Notes: generated by a model not told the origin, from the sequence alone. Shown: positions 17,941 through 26,739, counted from the stretch's first letter. The stretch is 48,705 bases of DNA from Rariglobus sp. (GCA_029266495.1 JAQSWS010000019.1:1-48705); one strand, 5' to 3'. Numbers and translations are program-made.

Positions 17941-18948
17941 GTGGCCGACGCTTCTGAACAACCCGCTTCTCCTGTGCCCGCTTCCAGCCTGCCTGACGGA
18001 CTGGACGATCCCATCCGTGATTTCGGGAACTCGCTTACGCTGGAGCGGGGGCGTTCCGACCGCACGCTGGAAGCCTATGAAAGCGACCTGCGCCAATGTG
18101 CGACCCATCTCGCCCGCGCCGGCGTGAAGGATTGGAAGTCCGCGACCGGCGACCACGTCATGGCGTGGTTGTATTCGCTCAAGCTGGAGCCTTCCGCCAC
18201 CGCGCCCGCCGGCGGGGACTACACGGTGGCCAGCCTTGCGCGAAAACTGTCCGCGCTGCGCATGTTTGCCCGCCATCTCGTGCGCGAGCGTGTGCGGCCG
18301 GACGATTTCACCGAGTTGCTCCAAGGTCCCAAGCTCCACCGCAAGATGCCCGGCACGCTCAACACCGAGGAGATCGACTCCCTGCTGGCCGCACCGGTGG
18401 GTGGAGACGCGCATGCGTTGCGCGACCGGGCGATCCTTGAGCTGTTTTATTCGAGCGGACTGCGCGTCTCCGAACTCGCCAGCCTGACCCTGCAGCAAGT
18501 GGACCTGGAGGCCGGCTTTTTGCGGGTCTTTGGCAAGGGCTCCAAAGAACGTGTGGTGCCGGTGGGCGGCAAGGCATCGGATGCGCTTGCGGCTTACCTG
18601 ACGGCGGGGCGGACGCATTTCGTGAAGCCGAAAACCGGCAGCCAGCTTTTTTTGAGCGAACGCGGCGCGGCGATCTCCCGACAGATGCTCTGGGTGCTTG
18701 TCAAAAAATACGCCAAGCGAGCTGGCATCACCAAGACGGTAAAACCCCACTTGCTGCGCCACTCGTTTGCGACGCATCTGCTCGGGGGCGGCGCGGACCT
18801 GCGCGCAATCCAGGAGATGCTGGGACATGCTAACATCGCCACGACACAGATTTATACGGCGGTGGAGGAGAAGCGGCTGCTCGACCAGCATGCGAAGTTT
18901 CACCCGCGCAACCAAACGACATCCCCGGCGGGGCCAAAAACCCCTTGA
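17941..18948 (+). CDS. xerD: XerC/XerD-type tyrosine recombinase
   Basis: A 335-residue integrase-fold recombinase, the right length for the Xer enzymes that resolve chromosome dimers at dif. The N-terminal SAM-like DNA-binding domain (LTLERGRSDRTLEAYESDL) is followed by the catalytic set Arg175 (GLRVSELASL), His270 and Arg273 (HLLRH), His296 (LGHANI) and Tyr305 (TTQIYTAV). GTG 17941 is chosen because the more upstream TTG at 17893 would place the start of the coding region across the infA terminator. It could be XerC or XerD; the symbol is a best guess, since no second Xer gene is in the window. No dif site was recognised. Confidence 0.85.
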   Translation: MADASEQPASPVPASSLPDGLDDPIRDFGNSLTLERGRSDRTLEAYESDLRQCATHLARAGVKDWKSATGDHVMAWLYSLKLEPSATAPAGGDYTVASLARKLSALRMFARHLVRERVRPDDFTELLQGPKLHRKMPGTLNTEEIDSLLAAPVGGDAHALRDRAILELFYSSGLRVSELASLTLQQVDLEAGFLRVFGKGSKERVVPVGGKASDALAAYLTAGRTHFVKPKTGSQLFLSERGAAISRQMLWVLVKKYAKRAGITKTVKPHLLRHSFATHLLGGGADLRAIQEMLGHANIATTQIYTAVEEKRLLDQHAKFHPRNQTTSPAGPKTP

Positions 18949-19101
18949 CCGGTGGTTGATTCAAGGCGTCATCGTCTGCTTTTAACGGCCGTGACCATTA
19001 CGCATTCGTCCACTCCCGCCACTCGCGTTGTCCGCGAAGTTTCGACGCGGGACCATGACGGGGCAAACGAAGCCGGCCTGCGCGCAGCGGGTTTTCATGC
19101 C

Positions 19102-19280
19102 AGGGTGTGTCTGAGAAAGAAATCAGACCATCGCTGGAGCTCTGCGAGCGAATCGAGCAAGAGCGCTGGGCCGGCGTTGTCCTCGGCGGCACGGCCCGCT
19201 GGGCCGCCTCCGCCTCGGTCGTCTTGGCCGAGCACCCTTTCTCGCTCACGCTGGCCCGGTTTCTTTCCCAGACACACCCT
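19102..19280. repeat. 179-bp inverted-repeat element upstream of purF
   Basis: The 398-bp gap 18949-19346 has no convincing gene. It contains terminal inverted repeats of 23 bp (19102-19124 and 19258-19280, 21 of 23 positions complementary) beginning AGGGTGTGTCTG. The interior has a strong nested hairpin (GGCGG..CGGCCC gct GGGCCG..CCGCC, about 19190-19220). A short open frame across it (19107-19298) is probably incidental. No clear target-site duplication was seen. It could be a MITE-like element or a structured purF leader. Confidence 0.7.
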
Positions 19281-19346
19281 AAGGTGTGCGATGTTTAATT
19301 TTTCCCAACGGCACACGGTTGTGACCATGGATTTCTGTTCCCACTC

Positions 19347-21254
19347 ATGAGCGACAAGATCACCCACGAATGCGGTATTGCGATGGTGCGGCTCCTCAAG
19401 CCGCTTTCCTATTACCAGGAAAAATACGGCACGCCGCTTTGGGGCTTCACCAAGCTTTTCCTCCTGATGGAAAAGCAGCACAACCGTGGCCAGGACGGCG
19501 CCGGCGTCGCCTGCGTGAAGACCGACATCGCCGCGGGCGAGCCGTTCATGTTCCGGGAGCGTTGCGTCAAAACCAACCCGCTGGACAAGATCTTCAAGAC
19601 GCTCCTCGCGCAGTATAACGAGAAGGTCCAGGACGGCACCATTCACCCCGAGTTTCCGGACACGGTGAAGAAGCATTTCGATTTCGGCGGCGAACTGCTG
19701 ATGGGACATCTGCGTTACGGCACCAGCGGCGGCTACAACATCTCGTCCTGCCACCCGTATTTCCGCCGTTCGCCCTGGCCGACGCGCAATCTGGCGCTTT
19801 GCGGCAATTTCAACATGACGAACACCGAGGAGCTGAACCAGTCGCTGATCGCGATGGGCCAGCACCCGATCTTCGCCACCGACACGCAGGCGATGTTGGA
19901 AAAAATCGGTTTCTTCCTCGACGAAGAGCACGAGGAGCTTTTCCGCCAGCGCCGCGGCGAGGGCCTCACGCCCGAGGAGACCTCCCGCCGCATCAGCGAC
20001 GAACTCGACCTCACCCGCGTCATCACCCGCTCGGCCACGAAATGGGACGGCGGTTACACGCTCTGCGGCCTGATCGGCAACGGCGACGCCTTTGTCGCCC
20101 GCGACCCGTCGGGCATCCGTCCCTGCTGGTATTTCCAGAACGACGAAGTGATCGCCTTCGCGTCCGAGCGTGCGCCGCTCATGACGGTATTCGATCTCTC
20201 GCTTGACCAGCCGAAGGAGGTTCCCCCCGGCCATGTCATCGTGATGAAGAAAAGCGGGCAGGTGAGCACCTCCCGTTTTACCACGCCGCTTCCGCGCACC
20301 TCCTGTTCATTCGAGCGCATCTATTTTTCCCGCGGAAACGACATCGAGATCTACAAGGAGCGCAAACTCCTCGGCGGACGCCTCGCCGACCAGGTGCTCA
20401 AAGCGGTCAACCACGATTGGGAGCATACGGTGTTCAGTTTCGTTCCCAACACCGCCGAGGTTGCCTATTACGGTCTCATGCATGCGTTGCGTGAGAAGCG
20501 CCGCGACGAGGTCAAGAAAGCCATCCTGCAAGCCTCGCAAGAAGGGAAGTTGGACGATGCCCTCCTCGACGATCTCATCCTGCGCAACTGGCCGCGTGGC
20601 GAGAAGGTCGTTTCGAAGGACATCAAGATCCGCACCTTCATCGGCCAGGAAGGCATGCGAAACCAGCTGGCGAGCCACGTCTACGACATCACCTACGGTT
20701 CGATCAAGCCGGGTGACCACCTCGTGTGCGTGGACGACTCCATCGTGCGCGGAACCACGCTGCGCAGCTCCATCCTGCGCATTCTCTCACGGCTCAATCC
20801 GAAGAAAATCGTCATCGTTTCCACCGCGCCGCAAATCCGTTTCCCCGATTGCTACGGCATCGACATGTCGGAGCTCGGGAAATTCGTGGCGTTCGAGGCG
20901 ACGGTCACGTTGCTGAAAGAGCGGGGCCAGGGGCACATTCTCCAGGAGGTCTACGAACTCTGCCGCGAAGCCGTCGCGAAGGGCGAATGCATCAATCACG
21001 TTCGCAAGATCTACGAACCGTTCACGCCCGAGGAGATTTCCGCGAAGATCACGGAGCTGGTCCGCCCGAAGAACATCGAATGGAAAGGGGAGTTTCAGAT
21101 CATCTTCCAGACGATTGAAGACCTTCACGCCGCCGTGCCCAACCACACGGGCGACTGGTATTTTACGGGCAAATATCCGACGCCGGGCGGCTTCCGCGTA
21201 GTGAATCAGGCTTATCTGAATTATTTCGAAAAAGGCGAAGGTCGCAGCTACTGA
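19347..21254 (+). CDS. purF: amidophosphoribosyltransferase
   Basis: A 635-residue enzyme for the first committed step of purine synthesis: glutamine plus PRPP to phosphoribosylamine. The N-terminal Ntn glutaminase should use Cys9 (KITHECGI) after removal of the leading peptide; conserved pieces include NRGQDGAG, GHLRYGTSG and NFNMTN. The phosphoribosyltransferase domain has the PRPP loop VCVDDSIVRGTTLRSS (about 460-475) and MSELGKF. It is longer than E. coli PurF (~505 residues), with extra segments in both halves, as in some Bacteroidota-type enzymes. purM follows after a frameshifted ORF6N gene. Confidence 0.92.
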   Translation: MSDKITHECGIAMVRLLKPLSYYQEKYGTPLWGFTKLFLLMEKQHNRGQDGAGVACVKTDIAAGEPFMFRERCVKTNPLDKIFKTLLAQYNEKVQDGTIHPEFPDTVKKHFDFGGELLMGHLRYGTSGGYNISSCHPYFRRSPWPTRNLALCGNFNMTNTEELNQSLIAMGQHPIFATDTQAMLEKIGFFLDEEHEELFRQRRGEGLTPEETSRRISDELDLTRVITRSATKWDGGYTLCGLIGNGDAFVARDPSGIRPCWYFQNDEVIAFASERAPLMTVFDLSLDQPKEVPPGHVIVMKKSGQVSTSRFTTPLPRTSCSFERIYFSRGNDIEIYKERKLLGGRLADQVLKAVNHDWEHTVFSFVPNTAEVAYYGLMHALREKRRDEVKKAILQASQEGKLDDALLDDLILRNWPRGEKVVSKDIKIRTFIGQEGMRNQLASHVYDITYGSIKPGDHLVCVDDSIVRGTTLRSSILRILSRLNPKKIVIVSTAPQIRFPDCYGIDMSELGKFVAFEATVTLLKERGQGHILQEVYELCREAVAKGECINHVRKIYEPFTPEEISAKITELVRPKNIEWKGEFQIIFQTIEDLHAAVPNHTGDWYFTGKYPTPGGFRVVNQAYLNYFEKGEGRSY

Positions 21255-21258
21255 GAGC

Positions 21259-21781
21259 ATGGCGAAGGCGGCATCAGACATCGATCCGGCTCTGCCGCGC
21301 ATTTATACCATCCGCAAACAGCGGGTGGTGCTCAGTTTTGATTTGGCTTTGTTGTATGGGGTTGAGCCGCGACAACTTGTTCAGGCGGTTAATCGAAACC
21401 GGGATAAATTCCCGGATGATTTCTGTTTTGTCCTTACTCGGGATGAAGTTGTGAACTTGAAGTCACAAATTGTGATTTCAAGTTTGGGGCATGGCGGCGC
21501 CCGCAAGCCCCCCACGGCATTCACCGAGCACGGGTGCCTTATGGCCGCCACCGTGCTGCGTAGCGAAAAAGATGAGCCTATATCTTGTTCGCGCATTTGT
21601 TCAGATGCGCGAGCAACTCACCGCCAACCTCGGCGTTCTTCGTCGCCTCTCCGAAATCGACAAGAAACTTATCGAGCACGATGTCGTGTTGCGCGAAGTC
21701 CTCGAGCGCCTTCAGCCACTCCTCAATCCGCCGCCGGAAAAGCCCAAACGCAAAATCGGTTTCCATCCGGGCAATCGCTGA
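21259..21781 (+). pseudogene. ORF6N/KilA-N-like DNA-binding protein, frameshifted
   Basis: From ATG 21259 the first ~105 residues match the ORF6N domain common in phage-like and mobile-element proteins: IYTIRKQRVVLSFDLALLYGV, NRNRDKFPDDFCFVLTRDE, TAFTEHGCLMAATVLRS. After about 21565 the frame loses sense, while the next frame continues with the expected MSLYLVRAFVQMREQL and a coiled-coil tail ending PPPEKPKRKIGFHPGNR, with a stop at 21779-21781. A small deletion near the run GCGAAAAAGATG probably removed a few bases. It starts 4 bp after the purF stop and sits between two purine genes, which suggests insertion of a foreign cassette that then decayed. A sequencing error or recoding is possible but less likely. 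Confidence 0.75.
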
Positions 21782-21790
21782 GATCGAAAA

Positions 21791-21820
21791 TTTAGCGTTT
21801 ATTAGCGTCCATTAGCGGTT
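21791..21820. repeat. three 10-bp direct repeats ATTAGCGTYY
   Basis: Three adjoining 10-bp units, tttagcgttt, attagcgtcc and attagcggtt, occupy the 57-bp gap between the ORF6N pseudogene and purM, ending 18 bp before the purM ATG. The period matches one DNA helical turn, which would suit a repeat-binding regulator, but a dispersed extragenic repeat is equally possible. Confidence 0.6.
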
Positions 21821-21838
21821 TCACTCCGTCCTTCCAGC

Positions 21839-22945
21839 ATGTCGCTCTCCTACGAATCCTCCGGCGTTAACTACGACCAACTCGACGCGTTCAAGCGCGC
21901 CTGCCAGAAGGCCGCCAAGACCACCGCGCCGCTCCTTGAGTTGCACGGTTACGCCGAGCCCGCCAACACGCGTGGCGAGAGTTGCTACCTCATGGAGGCC
22001 GCCGACCACTTCCTCGCCCATGTCGAGGAAGGCCTTGGCACCAAGAACCTCGTGGCCGACGCCGTCTATGCGCAGACCGGCAAAAATTTTTATCGCGAGA
22101 TCTCCATCGATACCGTCGCGACGATCGTCAACGACCTCGTGACTTGCGGCGCGTTGCCCATCTCCGTCGCGATGCACGCCGCCGTCGGCGAATCCGCCTG
22201 GTTCACCGACGCCAAGCGCATGGAGGCGCTCGTCGAGGGCTGGGCCGAGGGCTGCCGCCAGGCCGGCGCCGTCTGGGGCGGCGGCGAGACGCCCACCCTC
22301 CGCGGCATTGTCAACGCCGACGCCATCGTGCTCGCGGGTTCCGCGATCGGCAAGGTCGAGCCCAAGTCCCAGCGCATCACCGGTGACGTCAAGGACGGCG
22401 ACGCCATTGTGTTTCTTGCCTCGTCCGGAGTGCAGACCAACGGCCTGTCGCTTTGCCGGCTCATCGCCGGGAAACTCCCCCAAGGCTACCAAACGCCCAT
22501 CGGTCACGGCGATTCCCGCACCTACGGCGAGGCGTTGCTCGCGCCTTCGGTCATCTACGTGAAGTTCGTCGCCGAGTGCCAGCAGGCCGGCATCAAGCTC
22601 AACTACGTGTCGCACGTCACCGGGCACGGCTGGCGCAAACTCATGCGACTCGACGAACCTTTCGTTTACGAGATCACCAACCCGGGCGAGGAACCCGCGT
22701 TGTTCAAGTTCCTGCGCGAGGCCGGTCCGATCTCACTGCGTGAGGCGTATGCGACCTTTAACCAAGGCATCGGTTTCGCTGCGTATGTTTCGCCTGACGC
22801 GCTCGACGCGACGCTCGCCGCCGCCAAGTCCTCCGGTTACAAAGCCTGGCATGCGGGCACGGTGAAAAAGCAGGGAGATCGCAAGGCAGTCGTGATTCCG
22901 TCGCTCGGCCTGGACTACGACGGCAGCACGTTGCAGGTGCGGTGA
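21839..22945 (+). CDS. purM: phosphoribosylformylglycinamidine cyclo-ligase (AIR synthetase)
   Basis: A 368-residue PurM, which closes the imidazole ring (FGAM to AIR, using ATP) in purine synthesis. Signatures are the N-terminal SGVNYDQLDAFKRACQKAA, VADAVYAQTGKNFYREISIDTVATIVNDLVTCGA, WGGGETPTLRGIV, GVQTNGLSLCRLI and the C-terminal HVTGHGWRKLMR and FNQGIGF. It is near the usual length and appears intact. Pairing with purF 0.6 kb upstream on the same strand suggests a purine unit interrupted by the ORF6N pseudogene. Confidence 0.92.
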   Translation: MSLSYESSGVNYDQLDAFKRACQKAAKTTAPLLELHGYAEPANTRGESCYLMEAADHFLAHVEEGLGTKNLVADAVYAQTGKNFYREISIDTVATIVNDLVTCGALPISVAMHAAVGESAWFTDAKRMEALVEGWAEGCRQAGAVWGGGETPTLRGIVNADAIVLAGSAIGKVEPKSQRITGDVKDGDAIVFLASSGVQTNGLSLCRLIAGKLPQGYQTPIGHGDSRTYGEALLAPSVIYVKFVAECQQAGIKLNYVSHVTGHGWRKLMRLDEPFVYEITNPGEEPALFKFLREAGPISLREAYATFNQGIGFAAYVSPDALDATLAAAKSSGYKAWHAGTVKKQGDRKAVVIPSLGLDYDGSTLQVR

Positions 22946-22986
22946 CCTGCAGGCCCGGCCTCGGGGCGGACTCTCCACAGTTTTCA

Positions 22987-23009
22987 AAGCCCGACCGCCG
23001 GTCGGGCTT
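22987..23009. terminator. perfect hairpin after purM
   Basis: AAGCCCGACC gcc GGTCGGGCTT is a perfect 10-bp stem with a 3-base loop in the 84-bp gap between purM and the STAS gene. There is no T-run on the plus strand, so it may be a weak terminator, an RNA stabiliser or a short palindromic repeat. Confidence 0.5.
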
Positions 23010-23029
23010 ACAACAATCGATATCAGCCC

Positions 23030-24388
23030 ATGTCTTCATCGCCTGCCTATCCCCGCCCTGATGTTCTCGTGCTTACCCCCGATGTTCGTCTCGACGGACG
23101 CGGCGCCGAGGCATTGCACCAGGCGTTAACCGATGGGTTGAATCCTGCCGTTGCGCATGTGGTGCTCGACATGACCCGGGTGAGCTATCTGAGCAGCGCG
23201 GCCTTGCGCGTATTCGTCGCCACCTACAAAGCCCGCAAGGCCGCGGGTGGTTCACTGGTGCTGGCGGCGGTGCCCGACTATGCGCGCAGTGTGCTGGAGA
23301 TCGCGGGATTTGTGAACGTGCTGCCGATGGCCGCATCGGTTTCGGAGGCATTGGACGGACTTGCTTCGACATCGGTGCGGGTGGACGCACCGATGATGAA
23401 GGCCGTTTCGACGCATGCACCGGCGGCCGACCAGCGGGTTGAAACGCTTATCACGGAAAAGGGCGCCTTGTTCATCCAACGCGGGTATGACGGTCCTGCT
23501 TTCATCGAAGTGGCGGGTGATATCAACGACGTGCTGGCTTCACGCGTGACCCCGGCGCATGTGTTCTCAAAGCAGTTTTCCCACAAGGCGTATTCAATCG
23601 GTCTCGGCGGTCTCGGCGCGCAACTCGACGACTATTTCACGTTGATGGGGGAGATGATCACCATCGGCGGCACGATGGTGTGGCTGCCCTGCGACGGGCA
23701 CGGCCAGCCGGATTTCCTTATCCCGAAAAACGATGCCGGCCAGGTGCTGATGCGCACGGGCTTCAACGCTTCGTTGTCGGGCGAGTTTCACGATTACATC
23801 GCATTCACCAGCGCAAAGCCCGAGGGAGTGACGATGGCGGAGCTTTACCGCATGCTCTTTGAGCAGGCGAAAAAGCGCCGGCCCGACTTCAAGGGTGCGC
23901 TCGGCCTGGCGATGCGCGCGGAAATGCCGGCGGTGTTCGGGGCGGGCGTCGTGAAGGCGCCGGTCGAGCCGAACAAGCCGGTCAACGGCAAGTTCATCAC
24001 GGATCCGAGCAATTTCGCCGAGTGGTTCGAATTCGACAAGGAGCCGCGCCATCGCGGGGTAACCGGGTTGGTGGCCGGGTGTGGCATCGACCTCACGTGC
24101 GACCTGTCGGGCTTCACGCAGGAATATCTGCAGAAGACCTTTTATTATAATCCGGCCAACAAGGGCGCGTCGGACCTGACGCTGCACAACCACGTGGTCG
24201 CATTCAATCCGCAGCCGCTGGCGGAGGGGTTTGATCTGGAGGCGGGGATTGCCGCGGTGGTGGACAAAGGCGAGTTCCTTGACATGCGCCACATGCTCGA
24301 CGCAAGCACGGTGTCGCGTGCGATCATTGGACTGATCTACGTGAGCGACTTCCGCCCGGACGCGGAGTGCGTGCGTGTGCTGAAGTAG
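23030..24388 (+). CDS. STAS-domain protein with uncharacterised C-terminal domain
   Basis: A 452-residue soluble protein. The first ~110 residues look like a STAS/anti-anti-sigma domain: VLVLTPDVRLDGRGAEALHQAL, HVVLDMTRVSYLSSAALRVFVATYKARKAAGGSLVLA, then VLEIAGFVNVLPMAASVSEAL. The Ser pair in YLSSAALR is at the place phosphorylated in SpoIIAA/RsbV proteins. The remaining ~330 residues (LGGLGAQLDDYFTLMGEMI, MVWLPCDGHGQPDFL, HRGVTGLVAGCGIDL) belong to no family I recognise. Candidates are a partner-switching regulator or a degenerate phosphatase-like domain; neither is supported by clear catalytic motifs. No anti-sigma kinase adjoins it. Confidence 0.65.
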   Translation: MSSSPAYPRPDVLVLTPDVRLDGRGAEALHQALTDGLNPAVAHVVLDMTRVSYLSSAALRVFVATYKARKAAGGSLVLAAVPDYARSVLEIAGFVNVLPMAASVSEALDGLASTSVRVDAPMMKAVSTHAPAADQRVETLITEKGALFIQRGYDGPAFIEVAGDINDVLASRVTPAHVFSKQFSHKAYSIGLGGLGAQLDDYFTLMGEMITIGGTMVWLPCDGHGQPDFLIPKNDAGQVLMRTGFNASLSGEFHDYIAFTSAKPEGVTMAELYRMLFEQAKKRRPDFKGALGLAMRAEMPAVFGAGVVKAPVEPNKPVNGKFITDPSNFAEWFEFDKEPRHRGVTGLVAGCGIDLTCDLSGFTQEYLQKTFYYNPANKGASDLTLHNHVVAFNPQPLAEGFDLEAGIAAVVDKGEFLDMRHMLDASTVSRAIIGLIYVSDFRPDAECVRVLK

Positions 24389-24412
24389 GCGGCATGCCGG
24401 GGATCCGATCGT

Positions 24413-26092
24413 TCACGGGCCTGCCAGTGGCGCGGTGCGATCCTGGTAGGCTTTGATTTTGGCCTGAGCGCGCTCTTTGCCTGGTTGAAAGAGGTATAAG
24501 TCGGAGCTCAGCACTTGAGCCAGCTCAGCCAGCAAATCGGCCGGAGGCTTGCGCATCGTAAGAAGGCGGTCGATCAGCGCAGGCGCCTCTTCGAGTTGAT
24601 TTTCGGCCAGCAGCTTCCGCAGCAGCAGAGTCGTTGCCGGCTGATAAAGTGGGTCGATCTCCACGGCATGCCGCAGCACCCGGTGCGCTTCTGCCTTCTG
24701 TCCGACCTTGTCCAATTGTCCGGCCAGAACGGTGAGCGTCTGCGCCGGCAGCGACCGGGTTTCGTAGAGACGCCGGACGAAGGGTTGGGCCTCGACCTCG
24801 TCCCCTTGACCATAGAGGGCAATTCCCCGCAAGCCGCCCACGATCAATTGCTGCCGCTCCGGCCAGGCCGGGATGGAGGGTTGCAGTTGTGCCCAGAGGC
24901 TTCCGATTTCGCGGTAGGCTTTTCGCTCCAACAGCGCAGTAAACAGCAGGGACGTGGCGTCCGGCTCTTTGCGACCGAGTTCCCGACAGCGAGTCGCCAC
25001 GCGCCGGGTCGTGTCCACCCGGCCGGATCGTGCTGCATCCTCACTCAGCTTGAGCAACGCTTCGGGATTATTGGCAAAGCGCTCGAAATAGCTCTCCTCG
25101 GCCTGGGTGCGTGCCGTTTCGTCACCTTGATCTGAGCACGCGGCAATAAAATCCACATAGGCCTCGGCCCGGTCTGGCAGGGCCAGCTGACGGGCGACAG
25201 TTGTCCGTCTGAGTTCGGGCCAGCGCCTGTTCTCTCTGAGATAAAAAACCAAGGTGCGATAGATCTCGGGATCCTCCGGGACTCTGGCGGTGAGTTCACC
25301 CAGCTGCGCCATCGCCTGCTCTCGTTGATTTTTTTCCCATGCGATGCGGGCCATGACAAACCGGCCTTCGGGCGTCCCGAGCAGGCGTGACGAACGCAAA
25401 AGCTCCTCGGCCTCGGCATACCGGCCGCGATTAAAATGAGCATAGGCTTGAGCGGTGGTCGCCATGCGATGCGCTGGATTTTCAGGCGCGAGCCGCGTCC
25501 GCAAGTCACCGGTCAAGGAAACGACGGTATCATCGGCTTGAAGACCAAAGAAGAAGCCCAACACCTGCCGCAGATAGTCAAGCTGGTCGCCATGATGAGG
25601 CAGCCCTTCGATTAAAATGGTGCGCACCATGTCGGGTCGCCCGGCCATCAGATAGAGGCGGGCGACCATCAAGCGAGCCTCACGATGCTCGGGGACGGTC
25701 ACGAGGCCGGTGCGTAATAAACTAAACGCCGCCCGCCACTCCTGTTTTTCGGCCAGATCCATACCTTGCTTGATCAGGAATTCGCCTTTGGATTTTCGAT
25801 AATCATCAAGCTTCCACGGCAGCAGCAGCATGTGGGTATAGCGCACATCGGTGAATCCGCGCCGATATTTGACGAATGTATAGGCTCCCGAAGCCAGGCT
25901 CACCCAGCCGATCGAGGTCAGCGCGATCAGCCAGAGAAGAATCCGTCCCCAAAACAAGCGGATGACGGTTTTATCCGCAGAGCGTTCCCACGCAAAAGGA
26001 GCCAATCGCCCCAAGCCGAGCACCGGCGTGATCTGGGCATCATCGCTCATCTTGCGTGTGTCAGGCGGCGCAGGGAGGTTGGTGTTGTCCAT
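24413..26092 (-). CDS. membrane-anchored TPR-repeat protein
   Basis: A 559-residue protein with a cytoplasmic N-terminal ~45 residues, one transmembrane segment (about ILLWLIALTSIGWVSLASGAYTFV) and a long helical region with TPR-like repeats, for example EWRAAFSLLRTGLVTVPEHREARLMVARLYLMAG, RYAEAEELLRSSRLLG and AEAHRVLRHAVEIDPLYQPATTLLLRKLL. The repeats should lie on the outer face of the inner membrane and act as a protein-binding scaffold. ATG 26092 is used; Met15 is an alternative. It starts just past the terminator of the PEP-CTERM gene. A role in exporting or assembling the neighbouring secreted proteins is possible but only suggested by position. Confidence 0.75.
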   Translation of the reverse strand: MDNTNLPAPPDTRKMSDDAQITPVLGLGRLAPFAWERSADKTVIRLFWGRILLWLIALTSIGWVSLASGAYTFVKYRRGFTDVRYTHMLLLPWKLDDYRKSKGEFLIKQGMDLAEKQEWRAAFSLLRTGLVTVPEHREARLMVARLYLMAGRPDMVRTILIEGLPHHGDQLDYLRQVLGFFFGLQADDTVVSLTGDLRTRLAPENPAHRMATTAQAYAHFNRGRYAEAEELLRSSRLLGTPEGRFVMARIAWEKNQREQAMAQLGELTARVPEDPEIYRTLVFYLRENRRWPELRRTTVARQLALPDRAEAYVDFIAACSDQGDETARTQAEESYFERFANNPEALLKLSEDAARSGRVDTTRRVATRCRELGRKEPDATSLLFTALLERKAYREIGSLWAQLQPSIPAWPERQQLIVGGLRGIALYGQGDEVEAQPFVRRLYETRSLPAQTLTVLAGQLDKVGQKAEAHRVLRHAVEIDPLYQPATTLLLRKLLAENQLEEAPALIDRLLTMRKPPADLLAELAQVLSSDLYLFQPGKERAQAKIKAYQDRTAPLAGP

Positions 26093-26101
26093 CAGGATTG
26101 C

Positions 26102-26130
26102 AAAAAAAAGCCCGCCCTGGCTGGGCGGGC
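26102..26130 (-). terminator. intrinsic terminator of the PEP-CTERM gene
   Basis: On the minus strand, GCCCGCCC AGCCA GGGCGGGC is followed by eight T. It lies 28 bp beyond the stop of the PEP-CTERM gene and just before the TPR gene start, separating the two transcripts. Confidence 0.92.
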
Positions 26131-26157
26131 AATGAATAGCTCAGTAAAGGCCGAGCC

Positions 26158-26739
26158 TCACGCTGCGCGGCGTTTACGCCAGACACAGAACCCAATGGCA
26201 GCCGCACCGAACAGGCCCGCGTAGGCGGCGGGTTCGGGGACGGCTGAGGTTGAAATGCTGTCGAATGATATTCTGAACGTGGTCGTGGATGAGGGTGATC
26301 CTCCGGAAATACCAAAAGCAATGACGCTGGAAGGGTCGAAGAGGCCTTCTGTAATATACTCGACGGATAAGGTGCTAAAGCTTGTGGACATCAGTGAGGA
26401 GCTGAAGTTGGCGTAGGCGTAGTTACTGAAATCATTATACAGTATTACGGAGAAACCTGTGGCGGTATTGCCCGCATCAAGTCTGGCAATCACGCTGATC
26501 ATCGTGTCGCTGCCCATGCTGATTGGCTCCGATAATACATAGATCAGACTTCCGAAGTCGGTAGCGCTTGCTCCAATGGTTCCGAAGGTCGTGTTATCAA
26601 CATAAGCGCCGCTCCATGTATCATTGAAAATAGCTGAGTCGATATTCTCATCAGATGAGAAATCTGTGAATGTTGTGGCACTCAGCGAAAGGGTTAGTGA
26701 CGCGGCAATTGCCGCAAGAATAAGTTTGGTGATTTTCAT
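26158..26739 (-). CDS. PEP-CTERM sorting-domain protein
   Basis: A 193-residue exported protein: signal peptide MKITKLILAAIAASLTLSLSA, a Ser/Thr/Asn-rich beta-type body, and the C-terminal sorting signal VPEPAAY, a hydrophobic stretch (AGLFGAAAIGFCVW) and the basic end RKRRAA. Such tails are recognised by exosortase, which is not encoded in this window. It lies 12 bp after the TIGR02597-like gene on the same strand and shares its terminator at 26102. Base composition is visibly less GC-rich than the flanking genes. Confidence 0.88.
   Translation of the reverse strand: MKITKLILAAIAASLTLSLSATTFTDFSSDENIDSAIFNDTWSGAYVDNTTFGTIGASATDFGSLIYVLSEPISMGSDTMISVIARLDAGNTATGFSVILYNDFSNYAYANFSSSLMSTSFSTLSVEYITEGLFDPSSVIAFGISGGSPSSTTTFRISFDSISTSAVPEPAAYAGLFGAAAIGFCVWRKRRAA

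Noticed and set aside
19107-19298. 63-codon open frame inside the purF-upstream element
   Set aside because: It starts and ends within the inverted repeats, overlaps an equally open minus frame, and has no start context or homology I recognise.
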